A DNA stretch of 64,000 nucleotides from Doryteuthis pealeii (taxonomy: Eukaryota > Mollusca > Cephalopoda > Myopsida > Loliginidae): contig CM042143.1 of assembly GCA_023376005.1 (NCBI GenBank), positions 78,988,278-79,052,277 on the forward strand, given 5' to 3'. The notes under the pieces are model-generated. The model saw nothing but the letters and a program-made list of their open reading frames with translations, searched no databases and had not been told where the DNA came from. Below are positions 41,501 to 47,999 of this stretch, in pieces. The position numbers and the translations under genes are program-made. Every line of letters begins with the position of its first letter. Positions within the stretch are counted from its first letter, which is position 1.

Positions 41501-43225
41501 ATGAAACTTTACACAAATGTTAAGCTAATATTCTGAAATAGGACTGGCTAATTGGATTTCAATAGAAACAATAATCAAACCCCTGGAGACATCTTTAGAA
41601 TGGAGGAGGAAAGAGAAGACGTTTCCCTGAGAGAGTGAGAAGTGAGTAATACTGGGAGGAATTATCCAAAAAATCAAAATAACTTAAAAAAGTCAGAAAT
41701 CATTAATAACTTAAAATTGGTTGAGTTTAAGATTTTTTTTAATAGCATTTTTGGATTCCTTGGGCAAAAATGCTTTTATAAACCAATTTTTAGGAGTAGG
41801 GAAGCTCTAGAACTCATTTTACAGACAAAAATAGGTTACAAAAAGTCGCCATTTTTCGCCAACCCCACCAAATTTGGAAAGCTAAAAATCGGCATAACTC
41901 TGCCAATTTTTGGAGATGGAAGCAAAAATTTTGGGGATTTTCTAACGTTAACATAATCCACACCTGGAAAAAATTTCAGAAAAATTGAAGGGTGTGGGTG
42001 ACTATTTTACTTTTTTCTGGATGATTTGACATGGAATTATCCAGGTTGCAAAACCAACCAACCAACAAACCAACCAACCATCATAAACATTAAAAACTTA
42101 CCAGAAAAAACAAGATCATCAGGAATATTATAAGTATCCTTTACATTTTGCCGTGCATATTTTTTGGGTCTGCCACAGCAATTATCTATAAATAAAAGAA
42201 AATAATTTCTATCAATTTATGATCATTGAACAATTTATCTTAAATAATTTCAAGTATTTCAAGTTATAATGGTTTATATCAGTGATTATCAAAGTCGGCT
42301 GTACCGCCCACCTGTGGATGGTGGAAAGATCTAGGAGGGCAGTGAGGCGAAAAGAGGCAATGGGGGTGGGTAATAGGGCGGCATTAGAAGCAGTTAATAA
42401 ATAACTTGTTTTTAACAAAATCTATATTATTATCATTAGTTACTTGAAACTATATAAGGTAATCCTTAACTTGTTCCTCGTAAATTCCTACCATAAAATA
42501 AACTGAACCTTCATTTTATGTCCGTGTTTTTGCAATAAATGTTTTATTTTTCTTGCACCCGTTATTTTACAATACTGAATATATTTTCTTTATTCAAAAA
42601 CATTTATTGTAAACATTTAAAACATTTATTGCAAAAACACGGACATAAAATGAGGGTTCAGTTTATTTTATAGTAGGAATTTACGAGGAACAAGTTAAGG
42701 ATTGCCCTATATAATTATTTATAAATTATTAAATCCATCTTAGTCAGTTCTTAATAATGAACACAAAATCTCAGTTTGTTTTATGTATACAGTTTTATTA
42801 TCCAAGACCCATTCTTTCAATGTGTGGAGAAGAACCAGTGGACACCATTTTCACATCTGGCTCTGAGGAGATCTTAAACTCAACAACTTTCCCACCAATT
42901 CCAGTCATGTGACATTCTAAACCAATGAGACTATCACATCCCAGATTAATCAGGGTTCAAAAGCTGTCTGACATACGTCTCTGAACTTACTGTAACTTTC
43001 CATGACTCTTCTCCAGAATTAAATGTTACCAGTTAAATTGAAATACTCTACACTACATTACAAAATGAATAGGCTACCCCATTTATTTATGTAACATATA
43101 TATTGAATGAGAAAAAAAATACTTACTTTAAATTTATTTGGTTCAATCTTAGCATATTTGGCATATACATTTCCTCTATGGCCGGCACCAACTAAAATTG
43201 CTGTTACACATTTTTCATTAGCCAT
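24069..43225 (-). CDS. Gfo/Idh/MocA-family NAD(P)-dependent oxidoreductase (12 coding exons)
   Basis: Joined from the 12 exons listed separately, the product is about 431 residues (normal for the family is roughly 330-450). An N-terminal Rossmann fold carries the nucleotide loop VGAGHRG (residues 12-18). Next come TTQDQMHKEPAIAFSNLGYH (about 79-98) and LLEKPMS, the family's Lys-bearing E-K-P motif. The C-terminal domain has VGFWHYAHSYVRGNW, AKCCHDIDLI (the His/Asp site normally near the substrate), GPYGKCVYDSDNDV and ASHLVVFAAEKAR close to the end. The family oxidises or reduces sugars and related polyols with NAD(P); the substrate cannot be read from sequence. The layout resembles the YteT-type branch. 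No signal peptide is seen, so it is probably cytosolic. Introns are 0.2-4.5 kb and full of repeats. Exons 2 and 3 each lack one base as given, so the frame is interrupted at codon 48; assembly error is more likely than decay because the other ten exons are intact. Confidence 0.9.
24282..25164 (+). mobile_element. Helitron-like element H1, plus-strand copy, interrupted
   Basis: Lies in the last intron of the oxidoreductase. It starts TCTTATTATAATGGAGATTTG and runs to 'ggagggtgcatgtatttgcc', where the CTAG terminus has mutated. Repeat D (24451-24717) has split it. The G-C palindrome is partly lost. Confidence 0.75.
24451..24717 (+). mobile_element. Repeat D, copy inserted in Helitron H1
   Basis: A GC-rich insert from 'ggtatttgcctctcatccca' to 'cgaggagcgggtctaca'. 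The host reads ...atctaca before it and resumes 'tgctaataacatgcaattg' after it; the other H1 copies are continuous here. 'tctaca' repeats at both edges as a short target duplication. This copy provides the empty-site reference for the P-like MITE at 46157. Confidence 0.75.
25255..25395 (+). repeat. SINE-C fragment
   Basis: Contains 'ccaggtccacactgttaggg' and 'gttagataggaatacttgaa', aligning with 730-1000. In an intron of the oxidoreductase. Confidence 0.6.
25785..25885 (-). CDS. Oxidoreductase coding exon 11
   Basis: Completes the split Arg codon and reads TYQPNNNGLIPSKLEGHGGA then DFFTIKSFVEAIQ, phase 0 at the end. The 'GHGGAD' block is a conserved feature of this branch. Confidence 0.95.
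26090..26335. repeat. AT-rich irregular tandem repeat
   Basis: Many variants of 'gaatttgataataaattaa' in tandem. Simple-sequence expansion in an intron. Confidence 0.8.
26395..26610 (-). repeat. 5S-rRNA-derived SINE, copy 4
   Basis: On the minus strand it begins near 'gcaccggttcctgctagatc'-like sequence and carries 'accgaaactaagcagcaatg' (5S-like). It ends with 'gttgatatgctgtaaaacaa' and a (ACCA)n tail at 26395-26410. The full tail confirms the family. Confidence 0.7.
26865..27110. mobile_element. Foldback element FB1, copy 1 (shortened)
   Basis: Inverted arms contain 'ggccattttcatttcaccgt' against 'atgaaaatggccgac', and 'gagagtaacctcactt' against 'ggaggttactctca'. It matches the longer copies at 30414 and 40941 but lacks part of the left arm. 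In the intron between exons 11 and 10, adjacent to exon 10. Confidence 0.75.
27122..27185 (-). CDS. Oxidoreductase coding exon 10
   Basis: Encodes GEIQCSFDGPITHFDFNSKQ T and ends with one base of an Arg codon (phase 1). Splice sites tttttag and gtaagt. Confidence 0.94.
27301..27545 (+). repeat. SINE-A, copy 4
   Basis: Diverged head 'tgcccagttgatagagtat', B box 'ggttcaatactggtcc', body through 'tgtagactcccttgttatt' and 'agaccactctgcagac'. Confidence 0.8.
28145..28255 (-). repeat. SINE-B fragment
   Basis: Carries 'gtccaggatttgaactcagg' and 'gagtccatttcctatgttga', the minus-strand tRNA-like head of SINE-B. It serves as the uninterrupted reference for the hAT insertion at 4124. Confidence 0.75.
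28850..29070 (-). repeat. SINE-A, copy 5 (best preserved head)
   Basis: On the minus strand it reads GGCCGGTTTAGCTCAGTCGG, TAGAGCACC, and B box GGTTCAATACC. The body carries 'gtgcggtaaagtagggag' and ends 'ggatagactccctcgcc'. The A and B boxes have normal tRNA spacing, but the acceptor stem does not close and a SINE body follows. It is thus a Pol III-type SINE and not a tRNA gene. Confidence 0.9.
29147..29248 (-). CDS. Oxidoreductase coding exon 9
   Basis: Encodes VVNMQFDNGATASFTAVAFT then EKICTRQLKIFGTK, phase 0. These are beta strands of the C-terminal sheet in this family. Confidence 0.95.
29395..29469 (+). mobile_element. Helitron H1, 3'-end fragment
   Basis: Ends 'gcacccggagggtccatac' then 'atttgctag|T'. 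The CTAG terminus (29466-29469) and remains of the palindrome are clear; the rest of the element is missing. Confidence 0.7.
30215..30412 (+). repeat. About 200-bp duplicated segment, left copy
   Basis: Runs from 'ttttgtttttcttataaaat' to 'gtggaagacaaaataaa', recurring at 30826-31019 with about ten differences. The two copies bracket FB1 copy 2. Confidence 0.85.
30414..30813. mobile_element. Foldback element FB1, copy 2 (full palindrome)
   Basis: About 400 bp. The left arm 'aacattagctacataaatga' through 'gcaactgcatgttttaacac' is mirrored on the right by 'aaaacatgcagttgtattga' to 'tttatgtagctaatgtt', leaving a spacer of about 50 bases. Arms are about 170 nt with scattered mismatches. In intron between exons 9 and 8, so transcription of the gene would give a long intronic hairpin. 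Confidence 0.9.
30826..31019 (+). repeat. About 200-bp duplicated segment, right copy
   Basis: Second copy of 30215-30412, with four extra bases in 'ctaccaagacagtcac'. Its differences from the left copy date the duplication as not very recent. Confidence 0.85.
31251..31727 (+). mobile_element. Possible solo LTR or LTR-like element
   Basis: The direct repeat aactt stands at 31246-31250 and 31728-31732. Between them are GTTGTTGGAATA... and ...GTTGCCAACT ends, a TATA-like 'tatataag' near 31272, and AATAAA near 31620, spaced like an LTR promoter and polyadenylation site. The ends are not a canonical TG...CA, so the call is tentative. Related sequence lies at 5830-6150 and 49700-50260. Confidence 0.4.
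31806..31934 (-). CDS. Oxidoreductase coding exon 8
   Basis: Encodes 43 residues, phase 0, with GYKGWPLSAVVDNPDVENLT and GPYGKCVYDSDNDVMSHQ. Acceptor ttacag follows a long poly-T tract on this strand. Confidence 0.95.
32048..32342. mobile_element. Foldback element FB2, copy 1
   Basis: Terminal inverted repeats of about 50 bp: 'ggttaaatcgaacttaacgg' at the left and its reverse complement near 32342. Both are followed inward by the 'tcacccc..cgaaa' block. The interior contains 'tttttttcaggtcagttaac'. Intronic. Confidence 0.85.
32345..32600 (+). repeat. SINE-C fragment next to FB2
   Basis: Contains 'ctaaactgcatctgatggta', 'ctgacccggagtggtagcac' and 'tgtatttgataggaccataa'. It abuts FB2 copy 1: the left SINE part may be at 32030-32050 ('agggcttagaataagctgac'), suggesting FB2 inserted into the SINE. 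Confidence 0.7.
32741..32832 (+). repeat. 30-bp tandem repeat, three units
   Basis: 'gaaataacacttagtgatta' with 'tctcccttga' repeated three times, the last diverged. Confidence 0.85.
33050..33148 (-). CDS. Oxidoreductase coding exon 7
   Basis: Encodes PSNAASRCLHCPADVEQSCP and FSARKIYLARAEN, phase 0. The Cys-rich 'RCLxC...CPxSA' segment is seen in relatives of this branch and may bind metal or stay reduced; I cannot tell which. Confidence 0.94.
33217..33613. mobile_element. Foldback element FB2, copy 2 (full palindrome)
   Basis: About 397 bp. Almost the whole element is palindromic, from 'ggttaaatcgaatttaacgg' to 'ccgttaagttcgatttaatc', folding near 33425. It lies between coding exons 7 and 6. 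Parts of the arm ('accaaaaatcagggaatta'-like) also occur in the 47.3- and 53-kb repeats, so FB2 and that pair are one superfamily. Confidence 0.88.
33784..33969 (-). CDS. Oxidoreductase coding exon 6
   Basis: Encodes 62 residues, phase 0 at both ends, with VGFWHYAHSYVRGNWHREED and AKCCHDIDLICYFMG. The CHDID block matches the conserved Asp/His region of the C-terminal domain. Confidence 0.95.
34848..35160. repeat. Foldback element FB5 with internal reiterated motif
   Basis: Outer arms 'ggactattgtcctcatcttc' and 'gaagatgaggacaataatcc' enclose inner arms around 'aggtatttcttgtcggact'. The centre repeats a 'gagtttgaaaagaaggttc'-like motif (tttga/tccgaaaagaaggt). Open frames across it on both strands are a by-product. 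Confidence 0.75.
35903..36067 (-). CDS. Oxidoreductase coding exon 5
   Basis: Encodes 55 residues, from VSAEDCREIAKATKENGIIM to GELINIQLLEP, phase 0 at both ends. It covers the end of the Rossmann fold and the start of the substrate domain (family motif '..V.H..RY.P....K.LI..G.IG'). Confidence 0.95.
36690..36889 (+). mobile_element. Helitron-like element H2, 3' fragment
   Basis: Shares 'agtaaatatacatacacatt' and 'gatttgatttatattta' with the copies at 54612 and 55011. It ends 'gagtagctgcttCTAG|T' (36886-36889). It sits just beyond exon 5, in the intron before exon 4. Confidence 0.7.
36921..36980 (-). CDS. Oxidoreductase coding exon 4
   Basis: Sixty bases, phase 0 at both ends, reading EPAIAFSNLGYHILLEKPMS. 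The EKP lysine conserved in the catalytic pocket of this family lies here. Splice sites ttatcag and gtaagt. Confidence 0.95.
37090..37575 (-). pseudogene. LINE reverse transcriptase, C-terminal remnant
   Basis: On the minus strand, in broken frames: FTYLGSNISSTESDVNICIG, KAWTTID, LSIIWKSDPFDKIE, then NHPSKMNKTCWRNKDELIND and ILLQTLTHRHTSVG. These blocks follow the order of the thumb and C-terminus of a widespread non-LTR reverse transcriptase ('TYLGS..SS...D...RIGKAW' and 'KTCWRSKDELI.D.L...P.HG.T'). Several stops and frame changes mean it is dead. Insertion of 37576-39040 separates it from the palm region. Confidence 0.8.
37893..38484. mobile_element. Foldback element FB3 inside the LINE
   Basis: About 590 bp with outer arms ('ggtgctattcacggaattcc' on the left, mirrored by 'ggaattctgcaaatagcacc' on the right) and inner arms ('gaagcagtgcctgctgtata' / 'tatacagcaggcactgcttc'). 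The arms differ by a 14-base block near 'aaaaacgc', showing slight divergence. Confidence 0.88.
38560..39030. other. Unassigned insert within the LINE remnant
   Basis: Contains 'ccggaaggcaatagaaggct', an AATAAA at about 38791 and 'tcttgtgtttattac'. Its compact GC-richer part and polyadenylation-like site suggest an LTR-type piece, but no terminal repeats were found. Confidence 0.35.
39040..39390 (-). pseudogene. LINE reverse transcriptase, palm-domain remnant
   Basis: Minus-strand reading gives INGDLQGDILAPYIFI, then a shortened ITDDLVLLSNTPA and GLNVNSDKTEFMCFKQSGGI, TTLDGK. QGD.LAPYLF and the DDL of the catalytic YADD box are recognisable, with the Tyr-Ala replaced or deleted. It belongs to the same element as 37090-37575. 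Confidence 0.85.
39361..40530. repeat. Composite minisatellite in oxidoreductase intron
   Basis: About twelve units. Each combines one or two copies of a 33-nt module ('gtgagtattatatcttgatt' 'ctacagtatttg') with a module of about 55 nt ('gtctgtcaactggacgctag' 'ttggaaccttcttgtgaag'). Unit order is irregular, with truncated copies such as 40027-40060. The array starts where the LINE remnant ends, and its 33-nt module resembles the adjacent LINE sequence, so it probably grew from the LINE. It is not a CRISPR array: there are no unique spacers. Confidence 0.9.
40617..40689 (-). CDS. Oxidoreductase coding exon 3 (one base missing)
   Basis: It begins in phase 1 as DWKEAAAR. It must then change frame around 40661-40670 to read KKFADFVILTTQDQMHK, which joins exon 4 in phase 0. 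Both halves match the family. The 73-nt length is one base short of what the phases require. Confidence 0.88.
40941..41338. mobile_element. Foldback element FB1, copy 3
   Basis: Same order as 30414-30813: 'gaacattagctacataaatg' on the left, 'ctcatttatgtaactaata' on the right, with arms of about 170 nt and the central 'ttgcgcattatttaaaatga'. Lies between coding exons 3 and 2. Confidence 0.88.
41430..42050 (+). mobile_element. Helitron-like repeat H3, copy 1
   Basis: The 5' region 'tctactacataaaaggcaat' starts with TC, as in other Helitron 5' ends. The 3' half ('cctggaaaaaatttcagaaa' to 'gatttgacatggaattatcc') is repeated at 44580-44880. The 104-residue open frame inside reads 'AFYKPIFRSREALELI'-like text unrelated to known families and is broken in the second copy. 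Confidence 0.5.
42102..42185 (-). CDS. Oxidoreductase coding exon 2 (one base missing)
   Basis: Acceptor tttatag and donor gtaagt are good. The frame opens IIAVADPK, then hits TAA unless one A is added to the A6 run at 42160-42165. With it, KYARQNVKDTYNIPDDLVFS follows and the exon ends in phase 1, as exon 3 requires. The 84-nt length is one short of the expected 85. Confidence 0.88.
42449..42716. mobile_element. Foldback element FB4
   Basis: Arms of about 95 nt ('ccttaacttgttcctcgtaa' to 'tccgtgtttttgcaataaat' mirrored by 'atttattgcaaaaacacgga' to 'ttacgaggaacaagttaagg') surround an AT-rich centre. Lies in oxidoreductase intron 1. Confidence 0.88.
43127..43225 (-). CDS. Oxidoreductase coding exon 1
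   Basis: Starts MANEKCVTAILVGAGHRGNV and ends in phase 0 before gtaagt. The Rossmann glycine loop GAGHRG is here. A pyrimidine-rich acceptor (gattacag) lies 7 nt before the ATG, so this exon begins at 43232 and at least one 5' untranslated exon lies further right. Confidence 0.92.
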
Positions 43226-43446
43226 TTCAAAACTGTAATCAAATAAAAAAAAGAAAAAAAGAAAAAGATAATTTTACTAATTTTAAGAAATTTTAAACAT
43301 CTTGACATGGGCTCTAACCTATCAGCTGACTTTAATTTGATTGTGGAGCAGGGTAGAAAATGGCTTGTTGCCCCTCAACACCTCACAGAGTAAACTGTTA
43401 TCATTCCATCACTATAATAACTCACTTGATCTCTCTTTTATTTTAA

Positions 43447-44063
43447 CTAGCAAATATATGCACCCTCCGGGTGCAAGTATTTAAGTTTTAATGTAATAAA
43501 ATATTGTATTAAATTAGAAAGGCTAATGAAACTAAATAAGAATACAGATAAAAAGATTTGAAATAGAGGGAGTATAATAAAAATGGAACAACTGAAACTT
43601 ACTCTTCTATACTCGTCATTCATTGTTATTTTTCTGATTTAACTATTTAATTAAAAGAGGAAGTAAAAGAATAAATTACAGTCATCTTTTCTTGTTAATG
43701 ATTTCTTTTAAGATTAATTGAAGAGATTTTTGCTCATATTCATTAAATAAAACCAAACATTAGAAACCAATAATACTAAGCATATATTTATTAAAATTAG
43801 ATTTTTAATATCAATATGCAAATTAGCCTTCCCGTTCACACTGTAAACCGCTATTTGGTTGTATATATAAATACAATTGCATGTTATTAGTATGTAGATA
43901 TGTCAAAGTAATAATAATGCAAAACAATTTTTATTGATATTTGGGGTTTGAATAAAAATGAAATCACGGTGAATGTGACGTAAATAACTAAGGGAATTGT
44001 GGCTTGAGTAGTAATATAGTTTCGGTTACAGACAGAAAAACCACAATCTCCATTATAATAAGA
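43447..44063 (-). mobile_element. Helitron-like element H1, well-preserved copy
   Basis: The 3' end CTAG (43447-43450, minus) is preceded by the palindrome GCACCCTCCGGGTGC at 43460-43474. The 5' TC lies at 44062-44063. A and T flank the element. It is closely similar to 1492-2119, just upstream of the oxidoreductase's first coding exon. Confidence 0.85.
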
Positions 44064-44579
44064 TGTAATGATGATTTTAATGCAGTGATGGACTTATCTA
44101 TAAACTATAGCTGAGGGCCACATATCATTGGTGTTATATACATCACAGCAAGGACACTGCTGCAGTACCACTATGGTGGGCCCAACTGAGACCTACCTCA
44201 GCTGCTGCTGATACTATACTCGCCCTGCCCTGCCCCTGTTGCTGTTGTTACCCCAAAACCTTTAATACAGAATAAAATCCTTGTATCTGACACATGTGTT
44301 TGTTAGCTCTTATTTCAGTATCATTTATTGACTATTCTCTGAGCATGCTAAAATTGGGACCTAATCTTTAATAATATAAATAATTTTAATATTAGAATAG
44401 CTGTTATGTTCCCAGCCTTGCCCAGGTTATATAGGTTTAAGTTTACACTTTTTAAAATCTCATATTGCTGTTAATGAAAGCTGGATTAAATGTGTGTAAC
44501 CGTAGTTACAAGTGTTATGAGCTAATGATGCAATGCCACATCGTGATTTTCCCATTTTTGGATGTTTCTATGAAAAAAT

Positions 44580-44880
44580 TATAAATTATTAATAATTCGA
44601 AATTGGTTAATTTTTAGACTTTTGGATTCCTGGAGCCAAAAAGCTTTTCTAAACCAATTTTTAGGAGTAGGGAAGCTCTAGAACTCATATTTCAGACAAA
44701 ATAGATTACAAAAGGTTGCAATTTTTTGTGCAACCCTCCAAATTTAGAGAGCTCAAACTTTGGGGATTGTCTTACTTTAACATAATCAACACCTGGACAA
44801 AATTTCAGAAAATTGAAGGGTGTGGGTGACATGGCTTGGATGATTTGACATGGAATTACCCTTGTGTTAAGTGTGTTTAT
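44580..44880 (+). repeat. Helitron-like repeat H3, copy 2
   Basis: Matches 41700-42050 over 'accaatttttaggagtaggg', 'gaagctctagaactcat' and 'tgatttgacatggaattac'. 5' truncated. Confidence 0.75.
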
Positions 44881-45075
44881 TAATTTTTAGGGTATTTCAA
44901 AGGTCACAGTCAGTCATTGAGATCTCCAAATGAACCCAAAGTTGTTGTCTTCTGTGGGCCATATTCGGTATATAGAAAGTAAATAAATGGCAAAAACAAA
45001 AAAATCTCCTTTGAATATGAATAATTGTCCACAATTAATAAAAACCACTCTACAGGCTACATGCTTTATTTATTA

Positions 45076-45345
45076 CTAGCAGCGGCTACCCGGCGTCGCC
45101 TGTGTAGTGGGGACTTTTTTAAAAGTTAGTCCTGCTGATACATTATTAATTAAAAAATTCCATGCTGTTATCATTTGAATTTTATTCTTTAATTATCTTC
45201 ACGAATATAAATCAAATCTTTATCCTTTTTGCTCAAAAACCAAGCCCTGGTGATATTTAATGTGTATATATATTTACTTTGTCATTAATTGTTTTATTTT
45301 CGAAGTTTCCTCCGGACATACACATACATACAAATGCTTATATAT
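45076..45345 (-). mobile_element. Helitron-like element H2, minus-strand copy
   Basis: Minus-strand 3' end 'ggcgacgccgggtagccgct' then 'gCTAG' (45076-45079). The body matches 54612-55006. The 5' portion fades near 45345 after 'gtatgtccggaggaaac'. Confidence 0.75.
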
Positions 45346-46156
45346 GTATGGATAGATAGATAAACAATGACTAGACCATCTTGCAACCTGTATGTATGGG
45401 TAAGTCCTTCTAGTCAACTCGCATGTCAACTCACATAAAAACTTTCAAATCAAAAACATTAACAATATCAGTTCACAATGATGATTCAAAATTACTAAAA
45501 AAATTCTCTACGGTTGTATGAATGATAAAAACTCTACTTATACAACAAAAGTATCCAAAGAAAAAATAATGTACAGAATTCTAAATATAATTTGTATTTT
45601 TCTTAAATTGTATGTTATTTAATATCTTAAATACAATTAATAACTTAAAAAAAAAAAAATTATGATTTTAGAATTGATAAATATTATTTATTTATCAATT
45701 GTGATTTAAACAAGGTTTATTTATTAAATTTTCAAAGAAGTAAAAGATTATATTCATTATTGCAATAATTATCGATTTCAATTAAACTTTTAGTGTATTG
45801 TATTCAGTTTGTGAAAATATAACAAAAAAAATTAAGAAAATCATTTTTAAAGTCAACCAACTGCCTCTTATGAAATCTCTATAAAATATTTGGATGCTAA
45901 AAATATTTACTTTTCTAAAGATATGGCCCTAACTAGTAACAAAAATAATAAGTTATTTACTGGCACCCCACCAAACCAGTTGGACACAAGGACCATTAAC
46001 GAGGGGGACTACGCATAAACTGAAGCTCATGTGTGGGACCCTTCGGCATTCCCATTTTGTGACGCCTATGGGGTTGTAAGGACGCCTCAGGCACTGGCCA
46101 ATAAACCCAGCCCTGTTCCTTTAAATCAAGAGGACAGGTGTTGCCTGGGGGGATAG

Positions 46157-46459
46157 CCGAGACCACCGAAAAAAGAGGCCTGATACATAGTGTCTGACGT
46201 CACTGTGATATCATCATATCTAGGCCCAACTTTGTTTTCACCCAAACCGAGACCACACGCGAGGCCACCTCGCCACACGCGTCTAACACTTCGAAGTTTT
46301 TTGCAAATAGTCAACACTTTTTCTTGTAATTATTCAGTCAATTAATTTTATTTTATTTTAATTTATAAACAAAAATGCCTTTTAAGTGTGTTGTGCCTTT
46401 TTGTAATGGAAACTATAGAAATGGGCCAAAAGTTAGTGTTTTTCTTTCGGTGGTCTCGG
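46157..46459 (+). mobile_element. P-superfamily-like MITE
   Basis: Terminal inverted repeats CCGAGACCACCGAAA / TTTCGGTGGTCTCGG bound about 300 bp. The host sequence 'gggatagcc' occurs on both sides (46150-46158 and 46458-46466), so the target duplication is 7-9 bp, depending on where the terminus is drawn. Eight is the P-element value. An inner 'ccgagaccac' near 46237 may be a subterminal transposase site. The only coding remnant is the THAP start at 46375. Confidence 0.8.
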
Positions 46460-46464
46460 GATAG
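46375..46464 (+). pseudogene. THAP-domain start of a P-like transposase
   Basis: The ATG at 46375 opens MPFKCVVPFCNGNYRNGPKV, then SVFLS, before running into the right terminal repeat and TAG. 'C-x4-C ... GNY..GPKVSVF' matches the first zinc-binding Cys pair and following strand of THAP domains in P-element transposases. The later Cys-x2-His pair and catalytic region are deleted. It marks the MITE as an internal-deletion derivative of a larger transposon. Confidence 0.75.
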
Positions 46465-46690
46465 CCCCCTGAGATCACGCTGTTATTAATATCTTACTAG
46501 TCCAATGACTGAAGCCACTGGACACGAGATATATGGTCCGAGAGTCCTACATCAGGTGCTTACCAGGTAGCCAAAATCGTTTCCAATTACTTAAATCTGT
46601 ACTTTTTAATTTAACCACGTGGTAGTTTTTTTGTTTTTTTATAGCTTGGACCAGTTTCTACGCGGAACTCACATGTCAATGACGCAATAA

Positions 46691-46736
46691 AATTCAATTG
46701 TGGTAGAAATATTACTTTAAAAAATGTTTATCGATA
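46691..46736. repeat. Left arm of a 1.9-kb inverted-repeat unit
   Basis: 'tagaaatattactttaaaaa' and 'atgtttatcgata' recur inverted at 48609-48648 with a 3-base difference. Either a transposon with about 40-bp terminal repeats or two independent short elements. Confidence 0.65.
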
Positions 46737-47304
46737 AAGGTAAGGTAATTTACACAAATAATAGATAAATCAAACTTTAAGAAATTAATCTTTTAAAAAC
46801 CCCCCCCCCAAAAAAAAAAAAAAAACATATTTAACTTGTAAAATACGACAAATTATCCATTCACAAAATGTATTGCGTAGAAATGGAAGAAGGAAGTATT
46901 AGCGGAAAAAAAAAAAACACCGAGCAAAATTATTTCTAGAAGGTAATTTTTTACGATTTTACTCGTTTCATTTTGGACTATTATTTTAATTAAAGTAGAT
47001 CTCGTTATTTTAAGACTTTTTTCTAATAATAAGCACTCACCGCAATTTTTTAAAGAGATATTAATTCTTTTCGCTAATATTCATCGACGGTGAGCGCTTC
47101 GGTGTAATAGGAAAAAATGTACCCAGTCAACAATGTGCACGCGCGTACAAACACGTAAACCACAGAAAACAAGTAATTTGTAAGAAAGTGTTATAATAAG
47201 CGTATGGTATCAAATAAAAAAAATAAAACAAACATTGATTGAAATTGAAGTATTTATATTAACTGAAATTCACAACGTAAACATAATATAATATATAAAC
47301 AAGC

Positions 47305-47795
47305 TAGGGACTGGCAAACTGAGCCTAAAATGCGTTTTTGACAAAATGACTTTAGCCCTCCTACAGAAAATAATTTACCAAAAATCAGGAAATTATCGGA
47401 TTTTAATTAAATTTTCAGTGTTTATGTATCATGAATGATCTTTATAATGCATTATTTAGTTTATTTCAAAACTTTCTCATTTTTTTCATGTCACTTAATT
47501 TTGACCCCCCTTATGTTGGGGGCGTAAAATGTTTTTCAAGTTGGTCATATATTGTACTAATTACAGTATAAATAATGAGATAAAAGACCGAACTTATGAA
47601 TAGAAAAAAAAAAAAAATTTTACGGTTGCGCTTCTATGAGAAAATAAGTACCGAAAATTGAAAAATAAAATGTAAAAAAATAATAAATAATTAATTTTTT
47701 GGAGATTTCTTTTTTTACTTATTTCGATAATTATTCAATTGGCTATTATTTTATAAAAGAAAAAATTATACATCGTTGTTTTTTACTTGCCAGGA
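47305..47795. repeat. Left member of a 0.5-kb inverted-repeat pair
   Basis: From 'ctagggactggcaaactgag' to 'ttatacatcgttgttttt', this is the reverse complement of 52790-53288 with scattered differences. It includes 'gacttaattttgacc'-like sequence and 'gggggcgtaaaatgtttttc'. It is related by motif to FB2. No coding. Confidence 0.88.
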
Positions 47796-47999
47796 ATCCC
47801 TTAACCTGACTGTTTACCAAAATTACTACTCAGTCCAAGACCCTACAAACTTTCATTTTTTACTAAAACTTTTTGCTCTCACTGCACAACAGCAGTAATT
47901 ATCTTATTTACAGCCACACAAAGGAAAACAAACGCTTCACCAGTCACAAAAATGCATTTACACATATTTTTAGGGGTTTTTAAAACCCAAGAATTATTT

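Larger units (their letters stand above)
45965..46500 (+). repeat. Repeat D, copy interrupted by a P-like MITE
   Basis: Left part 45965-46158 and right part 46460-46500 join into a sequence aligning with 24500-24690 ('aataaacccagccctgttcc', 'ggtgttgcctggggggatag', 'ccccctgagatcacgctg'). Confidence 0.75.

Noticed and set aside
41642..41956. A 104-residue plus-strand frame
   Set aside because: The same DNA at 44580-44880 has no such frame, so it is a repeat rather than a conserved gene.
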